Assembly: GCA_018666055.1 (NCBI GenBank)
Contig: JABJAS010000338.1
Location: forward strand, 1 to 6,610
Direction of reading: 5' to 3'
From: Halieaceae bacterium
Lineage (GTDB): Bacteria > Pseudomonadota > Gammaproteobacteria > Pseudomonadales > Halieaceae
DNA length: 6,610 nucleotides
Below, one piece after another: positions 1-6,610 of the stretch. The position numbers and the translations under genes were made by a program. The notes under the pieces are model-generated. The model was not told where the DNA came from. It searched no databases and was given only the letters and a program-made list of their open reading frames with translations. Position 1 is the first letter of the stretch. Each line of letters begins with the position of its first letter.

Positions 1-441
<441 letters not shown>

Positions 442-474
442 CTAACGCTACACAGGCCGTCGTCATGCCGCAAG

Positions 475-1305
475 TCATTCAACTCGCGAGCGATCGCGCT
501 TTGCTGCCTGCCAGCGTGCCTCCAGCGCACTGACACTTTCATCCTCAAGACGGCTTCCGCTGGCAATGGCCTGCTCTTCCATCAGTCGAAAACGACCCTC
601 GAATTTTCTAGTCGCACCTCGCAGAGCCTTTTCCGCATCGAAATCTAAGTGGCGGGCGAGGTTAACCACACAAAATAATACATCGCCGAGCTCGGACTCT
701 ATCGCCGCCTTTTCACCCTCGACCAGTGCCTCTTTTAATTCGCAGATCTCTTCCTCAATTTTTTCAAAAACGCCCGCCACGTCCGCCCAGTCGAAACCAA
801 CGCGGGCCGCCCGCTTCTGTATTTTTTGCGCTCTTGTTAAGGCGGGCAGGTTCAGTGGGATGTCGTCCAAAATACCTGACTGGTGTTTGCGCTGACGCTC
901 AGTGCGCTTGATTTTCTCCCAGCTATCAGAGACGTCAGAAACCGCTATTGGTGCCTCCTGCTGCGCGTTGCCGTTCTGCGAAAAAACATGCGGATGCCGA
1001 CGAATTAATTTTTTTGATAAACCATCTACTACGTCAGCAAAGTTGAAGCGCTGCTTTTCGTCCGCCATTTGGGCGTAAAACATGACCTGAAATAACACGT
1101 CGCCCGCTTCTTCTCTTATCTGATCGAAATCGTTCGACTCTATCGCGTCAGCCAGCTCATAAGCTTCCTCGAGTGTATGGGGAACAATGGATTGAAAAGT
1201 TTGACCGACATCCCACGGACAACCTTGATCAGGATCTCGTAACCGACGGACAATACCCAACAAGCGCTCTATTTGAACCGGCTCAGAGCCACTTTCATCG
1301 ACCAT
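475..1305 (-). CDS. mazG: Nucleoside triphosphate pyrophosphohydrolase MazG
   Basis: Hydrolyses (d)NTPs to the monophosphate and pyrophosphate, acting as a house-cleaning and stress-related nucleotide pyrophosphatase in the cytosol. At 276 residues it is close to E. coli MazG (263) and has both tandem MazG domains. The N-terminal domain has CPWD (29-32), EEAYE (46-50), EEAGDVLFQ (65-73) and RRHPHVF (102-108). The linker has the SWEKIK and AQKIQKRAARVGFDW stretches. The C-terminal catalytic domain keeps the Mg-binding acidic residues in EEICE (185-189) and ELGDVLF (205-211), then NLARHL and KFEGRF. The start is well supported: ATG at 1303-1305 with GAGGA at 1311-1315, 5 nt upstream. It lies 64 bp after cysM with no clear promoter or terminator. 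In E. coli and Pseudomonas mazG follows relA; here relA is absent and cysM sits directly upstream. All metal-site residues expected of an active enzyme appear present. Confidence 0.97.
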   Translation of the reverse strand: MVDESGSEPVQIERLLGIVRRLRDPDQGCPWDVGQTFQSIVPHTLEEAYELADAIESNDFDQIREEAGDVLFQVMFYAQMADEKQRFNFADVVDGLSKKLIRRHPHVFSQNGNAQQEAPIAVSDVSDSWEKIKRTERQRKHQSGILDDIPLNLPALTRAQKIQKRAARVGFDWADVAGVFEKIEEEICELKEALVEGEKAAIESELGDVLFCVVNLARHLDFDAEKALRGATRKFEGRFRLMEEQAIASGSRLEDESVSALEARWQAAKRDRSRVE

Positions 1306-1369
1306 TTTGGTCCTCTCTTACTCATTCAAGCCCAAGACTCGGAAGAGACCCTAGGAAAACAAATAGCAC

Positions 1370-2275
1370 TCAAGCTGACTCTGTGTGCGAAAAAACGCCA
1401 GTCGAAAGATAGCGGTCACCTCGATCACAAATAATTGCCACTATGACAGCATGCTCAACCTCGGCGCTCAAGCGCAGCGCTGCAACCACTGCGCCGCCAG
1501 AAGAGACGCCCGCAAAAATGCCCTCTTCTCGCGCCAGTCGGCGCATCATCGCCTCAGACTCTGACTGCCCAATATCCATGACACGGTCAACGCGATCAGC
1601 AGAATAAATTTCAGGCAAATATGCCTGCGGCCATCGTCTTATACCCGGAATTTGCGAGCCATCTGTAGGCTGCAATCCAATGATTTGTATTGCCGAGTTT
1701 TGGCTCTTTAAAAAGCGTGAAACGCCCATGATCGTTCCAGTCGTTCCCATTGAAGAAATAAAATGGGTAACCCGTCCTCCCGACTGCGCCCAGATCTCCG
1801 GGCCAGTCGATCCAAAGTGCCCCACGGGGTTATCGGGGTTTGCAAACTGATTCAATACCAAACCCTGCCCTTGGGCTTGCATTGCCAACGCGAGATCACG
1901 TGCCGCCTCCATACCCTCCTCGGCAGAGACATCGATCAACTCAGCACCAAAAGCCCGCATCGCGCCCTTTCGCTCTTCACTCTGATTGGCAGGCATAATC
2001 AACTTGATCCGATAACCCTTGATCGCTGCGGCCATTGCTAACGCGATACCCGTATTGCCGCTCGTGGCTTCGATCAAGGTATCACCGGGCGCAATCTCAC
2101 CTCGGCCCTCCGCCTCTCTGATCATGCTGATCGCAGGGCGATCTTTAACGGATCCCGCCGGATTGTTGCCCTCAAGCTTACCGAGAATCAGATTAGAGGT
2201 GTCACCTGGAATGCGCTGCAAACGCACCAGAGGCGTATTACCGATTGTGTCTTCAATCGTTGGGAAATCACTCAC
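1370..2275 (-). CDS. cysM: Cysteine synthase B (O-acetylserine sulfhydrylase B)
   Basis: PLP-dependent enzyme that makes L-cysteine from O-acetylserine and sulfide; the CysM isoform can also use thiosulfate, giving S-sulfocysteine. With the start chosen here it has 301 residues. The PLP lysine is in NPAGSVKDR (Lys44). The substrate loop TSGNTG is at about 71-76, the phosphate-binding GTTGT at 177-181 and GVSSGG at about 256-261. IPGIRRWP (about 210-217) and the CDRGDRYLSTGVF end match E. coli CysM rather than CysK. No ATG lies in frame near the beginning. A longer reading would need the TTG at 2297-2299. I prefer the GTG at 2273-2275 because it gives MSDFPTIEDTIGNTPLVRLQ, the normal family N-terminus, and because a likely -10 box at 2308-2313 would place the transcript start almost on the TTG. 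It lies after recO, where pdxJ is often found. Confidence 0.95.
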   Translation of the reverse strand: MSDFPTIEDTIGNTPLVRLQRIPGDTSNLILGKLEGNNPAGSVKDRPAISMIREAEGRGEIAPGDTLIEATSGNTGIALAMAAAIKGYRIKLIMPANQSEERKGAMRAFGAELIDVSAEEGMEAARDLALAMQAQGQGLVLNQFANPDNPVGHFGSTGPEIWAQSGGRVTHFISSMGTTGTIMGVSRFLKSQNSAIQIIGLQPTDGSQIPGIRRWPQAYLPEIYSADRVDRVMDIGQSESEAMMRRLAREEGIFAGVSSGGAVVAALRLSAEVEHAVIVAIICDRGDRYLSTGVFSHTESA

Positions 2276-2287
2276 TTGGGTTATTTG

Positions 2288-2291
2288 CCTC
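2288..2291 (-). promoter_or_regulatory. Possible cysM ribosome binding site
   Basis: GAGG on the minus strand lies 12 nt upstream of the proposed GTG start (2273-2275). The spacing is longer than ideal, but it is the only purine-rich match in the leader. The alternative TTG at 2297-2299 has no recognisable Shine-Dalgarno sequence. It therefore favours the shorter CysM. Confidence 0.4.
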
Positions 2292-2307
2292 AAGCACAAA
2301 AGAAATC

Positions 2308-2313
2308 AGTATA
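2308..2313 (-). promoter_or_regulatory. Possible sigma-70 -10 box for cysM-mazG-adk
   Basis: TATACT on the minus strand matches TATAAT at five of six positions and lies in the 101-bp gap between recO and cysM. Transcription would start near 2301, giving a leader of about 26 nt to the GTG start. The region 17 nt upstream (2331-2336, GTAATA) is a poor -35, and there is no extended -10 TG. If real it is either weak or activator-dependent. This is an inference from sequence match and position only. Confidence 0.35.
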
Positions 2314-2357
2314 CCGACACTCCGGCAACTTATTACGCACGACTTAATCGCCGCGAC

Positions 2358-2389
2358 ACCCCAGCCATTTGGGGCATCATGTCTTTTTT
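2358..2389 (-). other. Candidate -1 frameshift signal at the recO stop codon
   Basis: On the minus strand the last recO codons are CTA AAA AAG ACA TGA. They contain the heptamer A AAA AAG (2383-2389) in the reading frame required for tandem -1 slippage, as in E. coli dnaX. After a 7-8 nt spacer comes a small hairpin: CCCCA (2370-2374), a 6-nt loop (2364-2369) and TGGGG (2359-2363), plus a possible G·U closing pair (2375/2358). A -1 shift would skip the TGA and read [16 protein letters not shown] to a TAA at 2333-2335, giving 257 instead of 242 residues. The stem is short and the same heptamer arises easily from Lys-Lys codons, so chance is a serious alternative. Confidence 0.3.
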
Positions 2390-3105
2390 AGCTGTCGATA
2401 AATGTCTCGGCTGTGCAACGTGTGACCCGCAGTTAGCTGATTCAGCGCAGCACGGGTTACCTGTTTGATCGGCATCCAATCCAGCGCAGGCGCGGCTGGG
2501 CCCACTGCAAGCCAATCTGCCACCGCAGTCACTTGCACCCCCGAGATCACAGGCCCCGCGACACCGGCTTTTTCGGACAGCAACACCGGGCAAAAACCGC
2601 GGCCCACTTCGAAGCGGTATGTGCACTCAGGCTGAATAACATCACCCTCACTATCGCAAAACCAATCAACGCGATAGCCCAGCTCACTCAGCAGCCTTAG
2701 TTCAAAACGTCTGAGGATCGCCTCAGACGGACCGTAGCTGAGCGCTTCAACAGTCTCACCATAACTCATGAAAATATCAGGATGTGGATCGAAGCGCGGC
2801 ACCACTCGGTTAACTAGCTCGTTGACATACAGCCCACTCATGAGCGCGTCTCCCCGCAGAACATAAGCACACCGCGGCGACTCTGCTGCGCGTAACGTCC
2901 TTAACTCACCTCGCCCCACCAGACTGATAAGCAGGGGGGAAAATGGCTGTAGTAAAGCGGCAAGTGACCCCCCCTGCTTGCGGCGATGAGCACCTCGAAC
3001 AACCGCACTGCATCGACCTGACTCGGCTGTGAAGAGCTCTACTAAGAGACCGTTATCCCCATAGGCTTTTCGGTTCAGCACCCATGCCGGCTGCAGCGTC
3101 GTCAT
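2377..3105 (-). CDS. recO: DNA repair protein RecO
   Basis: Recombination mediator that binds and anneals single-stranded DNA and, with RecR (and RecF), loads RecA on SSB-coated gaps. At 242 residues it matches the E. coli length. The N-terminal OB-fold covers roughly residues 1-80 ([51 protein letters not shown]). The helical domain has the family signatures SGLYVNEL (90-97) and [14 protein letters not shown] (131-144), and the end is [13 protein letters not shown]. No CxxC zinc-finger pairs are seen, as in enteric RecO and unlike many Gram-positive ones. The ATG at 3103-3105 overlaps the era stop (ATGA, 4 nt), which suggests coupled translation; no strong Shine-Dalgarno is visible. The last codons form a candidate -1 frameshift site. 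The usual downstream pdxJ is absent, and cysM follows after 101 bp. Confidence 0.96.
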   Translation of the reverse strand: MTTLQPAWVLNRKAYGDNGLLVELFTAESGRCSAVVRGAHRRKQGGSLAALLQPFSPLLISLVGRGELRTLRAAESPRCAYVLRGDALMSGLYVNELVNRVVPRFDPHPDIFMSYGETVEALSYGPSEAILRRFELRLLSELGYRVDWFCDSEGDVIQPECTYRFEVGRGFCPVLLSEKAGVAGPVISGVQVTAVADWLAVGPAAPALDWMPIKQVTRAALNQLTAGHTLHSRDIYRQLKKT

Positions 3106-4013
3106 GATTCACTCAGCGGATCCAGCCCTAGCGTTTTCAAAGCCCTGATATCGTCAGACCAACCCGACTTCACTTTCACCCATAGCTTCAGCATCACCTT
3201 AGCGTCGAATGCACGCTCCATATCTTTCCTGGCAGCGGTACCGATCGCTTTGAGACGCTCGCCCGACTCACCGACAAGAATCTTTTTCTGTCCATTTCGC
3301 TCTACCAAAATGAGCGCATGAATGTGCAGTACGCCCTTCTCATCAGCGTTAAAACCCTCTATTTCAACGGCAGTTGCGTATGGCAGCTCATCTCCCAACT
3401 GCCTGATAATCTTTTCACGAACCAGTTCTGCAGCAAGAAATCGCTGACTCCGATCCGTGATTTGGTCTTCAGGAAATAAGTGGGGGCCTAAGGGGGCGTG
3501 TTGCTGAACATACTGCGTCAACTCTTCTAGACCGCGCCGGCGCAGCGCCGACACGGGCAAGACCGCATCGAACTGGCAGCGCGCTGAGAGGCTTTTCGCA
3601 AATGGCAACAACACCGACTGATGCTCAAGTAGATCCACTTTATTGATGACGAGTGCGACAGGGCCACTTTGCTTAGCTGCCAGCGACAGCACCAACTCGT
3701 CCTCATCTGTCCAACGAGTTCGGTCACACAATACCAGCGTGACGTCAACGTCGTTCATCGCCGCGGCGGCTGTCCTATTCATAACCTGATTAATCGCCTT
3801 CGACTGCCCCTTGTGAATACCAGGTGTGTCAACAAAAACAAGCTGCAGTGGGCCTTCGGTCTTCACCCCCAACAATTGATGTCGCGTTGTCTGAGGCTTC
3901 CGAGACGTAATACTCAGCTTTTGACCCAGCAAATGGTTAAGCAGTGTGGACTTGCCAACATTGGGTCGACCCACGATCGCGACCACGCCACAGTACTGAT
4001 CAGGCTGGGTCAT
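3102..4013 (-). CDS. era: GTPase Era
   Basis: Essential Ras-like GTPase with a C-terminal KH domain. It binds the 3' end of 16S rRNA and acts in 30S maturation, linking ribosome assembly to the cell cycle. At 303 residues it has the full family length. GTPase motifs are G1 GRPNVGKST (15-23), the G2 region QTTRHQ (41-46), G3 DTPG (62-65), G4 NKVD (124-127) and G5 SAL (155-157). The KH domain (about 200 to the end) carries [12 protein letters not shown] (247-258, GxxG loop), ARKDMERAF and the very typical [12 protein letters not shown] (277-288). All nucleotide-contact residues look intact. The ATG at 4011-4013 lies inside the end of rnc (14-nt overlap), without an obvious Shine-Dalgarno sequence, and the era stop overlaps the recO start by 4 nt. 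The rnc-era-recO overlap order is conserved from E. coli to Pseudomonas, and the shared transcript ties RNase III rRNA processing to Era. Confidence 0.98.
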   Translation of the reverse strand: MTQPDQYCGVVAIVGRPNVGKSTLLNHLLGQKLSITSRKPQTTRHQLLGVKTEGPLQLVFVDTPGIHKGQSKAINQVMNRTAAAAMNDVDVTLVLCDRTRWTDEDELVLSLAAKQSGPVALVINKVDLLEHQSVLLPFAKSLSARCQFDAVLPVSALRRRGLEELTQYVQQHAPLGPHLFPEDQITDRSQRFLAAELVREKIIRQLGDELPYATAVEIEGFNADEKGVLHIHALILVERNGQKKILVGESGERLKAIGTAARKDMERAFDAKVMLKLWVKVKSGWSDDIRALKTLGLDPLSES

Positions 4014-4695
4014 ACTGCACCAATTTTGCGACCATCAAAGAGGCAGCGCTCTGCTCCGCGCGTCGCCGGCTTGAGCCCTCTGCCTCCGTGCTCAACTTTC
4101 TACTCGGTAGCCGACACTGCACCTGAAAAGATTGCGCATGATCACTGCCTGAAACAGCCGTGATGGTGTACTCGGGGAGCGCTTCTCTTCTTGCTTGAAG
4201 CCATTCTTGCAACTGCGTCTTCGCATCAACGACATCATTCGGCGACACCGCCTCAATACTCGAGATCAACCACTGACCAACGACAGTGCGGGCTCGCTCT
4301 GTGCAATCATCTAGCACCACAGCGCCCGCCAACGCCTCAAGCGTATCGGCAAGAATCGATTCCCGATGCCGCCCACCGCTTTTACGCTCGCTCTCACCTA
4401 AAATAAGGTGCTCTGCTAATCCCAACTCGCGCGCCACCCTCGACAGCGCCTCACCACTGACCACACTGGCCCGCATGCGACTCAAAGTGCCTTCATCGAC
4501 CTCAGGGAAGCGATGAAAAAAAATCTCCGCCACAGCAAACCCAATAATGGCATCGCCCAAAAACTCTAATCGCTCATTGTGAATCTTGGCCGCACTACGA
4601 TGCGTCAGGGCGCGGACCAATAAGTCGGCATTAGAAAACTCATAGCCCAACTTTGCCTGCAAAGATGCGACCTCAATCGGTCTAAGCCCCGTCAA
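4000..4695 (-). CDS. rnc: Ribonuclease III
   Basis: Mg-dependent endonuclease that cuts double-stranded RNA, processing the 30S rRNA precursor and controlling selected mRNAs. At 231 residues it is close to E. coli Rnc (226). The catalytic domain carries the signature NERLEFLGD (40-48), in which Glu41 and Asp48 correspond to E. coli Glu38 and Asp45, and [11 protein letters not shown], in which Asp117 and Glu120 correspond to Asp114 and Glu117. The double-stranded RNA-binding domain runs from about 157 to 227 (KTQLQEWLQ near its start, [12 protein letters not shown] near its end). There is no ATG in the N-terminal region. The TTG at 4693-4695 is chosen because it overlaps the DUF4845 stop as TTGA and gives an N-terminus of family length before KLGYEF. 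No strong Shine-Dalgarno is visible, so initiation probably depends on ribosomes finishing DUF4845. A later TTG at codon 12 is a less likely alternative. Confidence 0.96.
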   Translation of the reverse strand: MTGLRPIEVASLQAKLGYEFSNADLLVRALTHRSAAKIHNERLEFLGDAIIGFAVAEIFFHRFPEVDEGTLSRMRASVVSGEALSRVARELGLAEHLILGESERKSGGRHRESILADTLEALAGAVVLDDCTERARTVVGQWLISSIEAVSPNDVVDAKTQLQEWLQARREALPEYTITAVSGSDHAQSFQVQCRLPSRKLSTEAEGSSRRRAEQSAASLMVAKLVQYDPA

Positions 4696-5108
4696 GAACG
4701 CACCACAGGGGTGGTTTGAATGACGAGATCGTCAAACTGCATCACTCCGTCAAGAATCCAAACCAGCGGAAATCGAACTTCATAACGTGCATCAACAACA
4801 ATGACACCTCGCTCTGAGTAGATAGCAATATCGTCGATCTCGACACCACGCACTTGATTTGTCATCAATAACGCTGCCAACCGATTCCTGAGTTGCGGCA
4901 CGGTCTCGCCAGACACGGGCTGCTCAACCACAGCACGCAACAGAATGTCCTTCACGGCGAGGTACTCAAAGTAAGTTGGCGCCATACGAAGCGCAGCGAT
5001 CAAGAGCAGCCCGAGAAAGACCAAATTCGTTGTGATCGCCCACAAACCAAACCCCGCGTCGCGGCGTTTTGGGCTTACCTGTGAGCGCTGCAGCTCACGT
5101 CTACTCAC
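4692..5108 (-). CDS. DUF4845 single-pass membrane protein of unknown function
   Basis: A 138-residue protein that I place in the DUF4845 family by its position between lepB and rnc (as for Pseudomonas PA0769) and by its architecture. A basic N-terminus (residues 1-17) precedes one hydrophobic helix at about 22-43 (LWAITTNLVFLGLLLIAAL), followed by a roughly 95-residue soluble part with likely alternating helices and strands. By the positive-inside rule this soluble part should be periplasmic. The DAGFGL stretch just before the helix looks somewhat like a type IV prepilin cleavage site, but the glutamate normally found at +5 is absent. No catalytic motif is seen. The start is GTG at 5106-5108 with AGGGGG 5 nt upstream; no in-frame ATG precedes residue 42. 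It begins 17 bp after lepB and overlaps the rnc TTG start by 4 nt. The function is not known to me; the context may be only operon conservation. Confidence 0.85.
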   Translation of the reverse strand: MSRRELQRSQVSPKRRDAGFGLWAITTNLVFLGLLLIAALRMAPTYFEYLAVKDILLRAVVEQPVSGETVPQLRNRLAALLMTNQVRGVEIDDIAIYSERGVIVVDARYEVRFPLVWILDGVMQFDDLVIQTTPVVRS

Positions 5109-5113
5109 ATATA

Positions 5114-5119
5114 CCCCCT
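5114..5119 (-). promoter_or_regulatory. Ribosome binding site of the DUF4845 gene
   Basis: AGGGGG on the minus strand lies 5 nt upstream of the GTG at 5106-5108, inside the 17-bp gap after lepB. It decides the non-ATG start. The nearby ATG at 5108-5110 is out of frame and is followed at once by a stop (ATGTGA). Confidence 0.75.
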
Positions 5120-5125
5120 AAATCG

Positions 5126-5971
5126 TCAGTCAATGGCGCCTGCACGCTTAAAGGAGGGCACGCTGAGAAACGCCTCCCAGTGCATCCAGATGGCTACCGC
5201 TTTACCCACAATGTCTCGCTCTGGCACCTGACCCCAAACACGACTATCACTGCTGTTGTCACGATTATCGCCCATCATAAAATAATGCCCGGGCTTGACG
5301 ACGACCGAAAAAGTGCGAGGCGGACGGCGACTATCGATTTGCATCAAGTGGCCATCGGTATCCGGCAGTATCTCCCGCCCCATTTTTACTGCATAGCGCC
5401 CCGTTGGTATCTCGGCCAACCACGCCTGAGGGACTGGCTCGCCATTTACGGTGAGCTGCTTGTTACGATACGCCACGCGATCACCGGGCTTACCAATGAC
5501 ACGTTTGATGTAATAGGTTTGATTTTGGTGTGGCGGAAAGAAGACCATGACATCCCCTCGCTCAGGCTCGCCTAGCTCGAATACCTTGGTTCGCGTCACG
5601 GGCAGTCTTAATCCGTAGGCATACTTATTCACCAAAATATAATCGCCAACTTCAAGAGTGGGCACCATAGAGGACGAGGGGATTTGGAAAGGCTCATATA
5701 AAAATGAGCGCAATACTAATACGACCGCCAATACAGGAAAGAACGAGCGCGCATACTCAACAACCGCTGGCTCAGCTGCCTCGGCGAGACACGCCTCATT
5801 AAAAGCGTGCGCCGCCTTTGAGCCCTCTTCCTCGCAGCCAGGAAACCGAGCTGCCAATTCCTGCCGACGGGACTGACGTCCGCCAGCTAACAACAGTGCA
5901 TCGAGCAGCCAAATCGCCCCGCTACCGAACACAACAATCACAAGAATCAGCGGGAAATCGATATTCATCAT
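5126..5971 (-). CDS. lepB: Signal peptidase I
   Basis: Inner-membrane serine protease that removes signal peptides from Sec and Tat substrates at the periplasmic face, using a Ser/Lys dyad. With the start chosen it has 281 residues. Two membrane segments lie at about 6-29 (PLILVIVVFGSGAIWLLDAL) and 76-93 (FFPVLAVVLVLRSFL). The nucleophile is the last Ser of IPSSSMVPT (Ser101) and the general base is Lys156 in YIKRVIGKPGD. Box E, GDNRDNSSDSR, is at about 234-244. It is about 40 residues shorter than E. coli LepB (324), mainly in the periplasmic beta-domain, and close to the Pseudomonas length, so it is not truncated. A longer reading from the TTG at 5996-5998 is rejected: the ATG at 5969-5971 has GAGG 8 nt upstream and gives MMNIDFPLILV, matching E. 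coli MANMFALILV. A second ATG follows directly and could also serve. The gene lies 73 bp after lepA. Confidence 0.97.
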   Translation of the reverse strand: MMNIDFPLILVIVVFGSGAIWLLDALLLAGGRQSRRQELAARFPGCEEEGSKAAHAFNEACLAEAAEPAVVEYARSFFPVLAVVLVLRSFLYEPFQIPSSSMVPTLEVGDYILVNKYAYGLRLPVTRTKVFELGEPERGDVMVFFPPHQNQTYYIKRVIGKPGDRVAYRNKQLTVNGEPVPQAWLAEIPTGRYAVKMGREILPDTDGHLMQIDSRRPPRTFSVVVKPGHYFMMGDNRDNSSDSRVWGQVPERDIVGKAVAIWMHWEAFLSVPSFKRAGAID

Positions 5972-5979
5972 GCTAAACG

Positions 5980-5983
5980 CCTC
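5980..5983 (-). promoter_or_regulatory. lepB ribosome binding site
   Basis: GAGG on the minus strand, 8 nt upstream of the first of two adjacent ATG codons (5969-5971). It supports that start over the upstream TTG at 5996-5998. It overlaps the end of the CTCAGGCCTGAG palindrome. Confidence 0.65.
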
Positions 5984-5992
5984 AGGCCTGAG
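5981..5992. repeat. Perfect 12-bp palindrome before lepB
   Basis: CTCAGGCCTGAG reads the same on both strands and overlaps the lepB Shine-Dalgarno sequence. It has no central loop, so as RNA it could form only a 4-bp stem with a GGCC loop. As DNA it could be a binding site for a dimeric regulator. I see no second copy in the window, and its function is unknown. Confidence 0.5.
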
Positions 5993-6044
5993 CCCCAATT
6001 ATCACTGAAACGAGCCGCTCACGTAGAGCAAAAACGTGCGGACT

Positions 6045-6610
6045 TCAATGATCCACCTGCAACACAGCCAAGAAGGCCGACTGAGGTATCTCAACATTGC
6101 CGACTTGTTTCATACGTTTCTTACCCGCCTTCTGCTTCTCGAGCAGCTTCTTTTTTCGCGTGACGTCACCGCCGTAACACTTGGCAGTGACATTTTTGCG
6201 TAAAGCCTTAACGGTTTGCCTAGCAACAATCTTGCCTCCCACCGCCGCCTGAATGGCGACATCGAACATCTGTCGCGGGATCAATTCTTTCATTTTCTCA
6301 GTTAGAACGCGTCCGCGAGACTGGACATAATCCCGGTGCACAATAATCGCCAGCGCATCGACGCGATCGCCATTAATCAGGACATCTAACCGCGATAGCG
6401 GCGCCGCTTCAAACCGTTCGAAACTGTAGTCAAGTGAGGCGTAACCTCGGCTGACCGATTTCAAGCGATCAAAAAAGTCTAATACGACCTCAGCCATCGG
6501 GACATCGTAGATCAGCTGCACCTGCTGACCCAAGAATTGCAAATCAACTTGGGAACCTCGCTTCTCCACACACAGCGTTATGGCAGCACCAAGGTACTCC
6601 TGAGGCGTCA
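6045..6610 (-). CDS. lepA: Elongation factor 4 (LepA), C-terminal 187 residues (runs off window)
   Basis: Ribosome-associated translational GTPase, implicated in back-translocation in vitro and in translation initiation and 30S biogenesis in vivo. Only the 3' part is present, so the GTPase domain lies beyond the window. Visible first is the EF-G-like C-terminal domain: [18 protein letters not shown], then [19 protein letters not shown] and [11 protein letters not shown]. Next is the LepA-specific C-terminal domain, with [61 protein letters not shown] and the end [18 protein letters not shown]. This aligns nearly residue for residue with E. coli LepA and stops at the normal place. Reading begins in frame at the window edge (6610); the GTG at 6567-6569 is an internal valine, not a start. 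lepA upstream of lepB is the conserved gammaproteobacterial order. No terminator is seen after the stop. Confidence 0.98.
   Translation of the reverse strand, partial: TPQEYLGAAITLCVEKRGSQVDLQFLGQQVQLIYDVPMAEVVLDFFDRLKSVSRGYASLDYSFERFEAAPLSRLDVLINGDRVDALAIIVHRDYVQSRGRVLTEKMKELIPRQMFDVAIQAAVGGKIVARQTVKALRKNVTAKCYGGDVTRKKKLLEKQKAGKKRMKQVGNVEIPQSAFLAVLQVDH

Noticed and set aside
1009..1017. In-frame A AAA AAA slippery run in mazG
   Set aside because: It encodes the conserved Lys-Lys before the RRHPHVF motif, I saw no convincing downstream stem, and it is best explained by codon choice.
2358..2375. Hairpin after recO as an intrinsic terminator
   Set aside because: On the coding (minus) strand no T-run follows the stem. 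The T-run at 2384-2389 lies on the plus strand, where no gene needs termination.
2019..2468. 149-codon plus-strand open frame across the cysM start and recO end
   Set aside because: It lies antisense to two clearly conserved genes, has no recognisable product and no ribosome binding context; it is a shadow of cysM and recO.
3669..4163. 164-codon plus-strand open frame
   Set aside because: It is antisense to the Era GTPase domain and the rnc end; both genes are unambiguous and the opposite frame looks random.
5069..5575. 168-codon plus-strand open frame
   Set aside because: It is antisense to lepB, whose catalytic motifs fix the coding strand, and the translation shows no domain signature.
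5998..6003. GATAAT as a lepB -10 box
   Set aside because: A good -10 match, but no -35 at 16-18 nt and no extended -10; kept only as a remark under the palindrome finding.

Overview
The window is a compact block of bacterial housekeeping genes, all on the minus strand, so it reads from high to low coordinates: lepA (3' part) – lepB – DUF4845 membrane protein – rnc – era – recO – cysM – mazG – adk (5' part). The lepA-lepB-DUF4845-rnc-era-recO order, the enterobacterial/pseudomonad-like sequences of Era, RNase III, CysM and Adk, the RecO without an evident zinc finger and the short type of LepB point to a gammaproteobacterium. Base composition is slightly above half G+C by eye. A marine group close to the Cellvibrionales/Pseudomonadales is a plausible guess, but I cannot fix the genus.

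Region 6610-5109: the end of lepA (ribosomal elongation factor 4) is followed after 73 bp by lepB (signal peptidase I). A perfect 12-bp palindrome lies in that gap and meets the lepB ribosome binding site. Region 5108-2377: DUF4845, rnc, era and recO overlap one another by 4, 14 and 4 bases. Two of the four use non-ATG starts (GTG for DUF4845, TTG for rnc), and the arrangement suggests coupled translation. This set joins membrane protein processing, double-stranded RNA cleavage, 16S rRNA/30S maturation and recombinational repair.

Region 2376-1: after a 101-bp gap holding a good -10 box comes cysM (cysteine synthase B), then mazG (NTP pyrophosphohydrolase) 64 bp later and adk (adenylate kinase) 81 bp after that, probably one further transcription unit. 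In many gammaproteobacteria recO is followed by pdxJ-acpS, and cysM and mazG flank rlmD-relA; none of those genes is present here.

All intergenic gaps are about 100 bp or shorter. I see no mobile element, CRISPR array, tRNA/rRNA, phage gene or defence system, and no clearly novel multi-gene system. The most unusual local signal is at the recO stop: an in-frame A AAA AAG heptamer, a 7-8 nt spacer and a small GC-rich hairpin, the layout of a -1 programmed frameshift site that would replace the last RecO residue with a 16-residue tail. It is only a candidate, since two other in-frame slippery heptamers occur in this window in conserved Lys-Lys stretches. The other open item is the uncharacterised DUF4845 protein between lepB and rnc.
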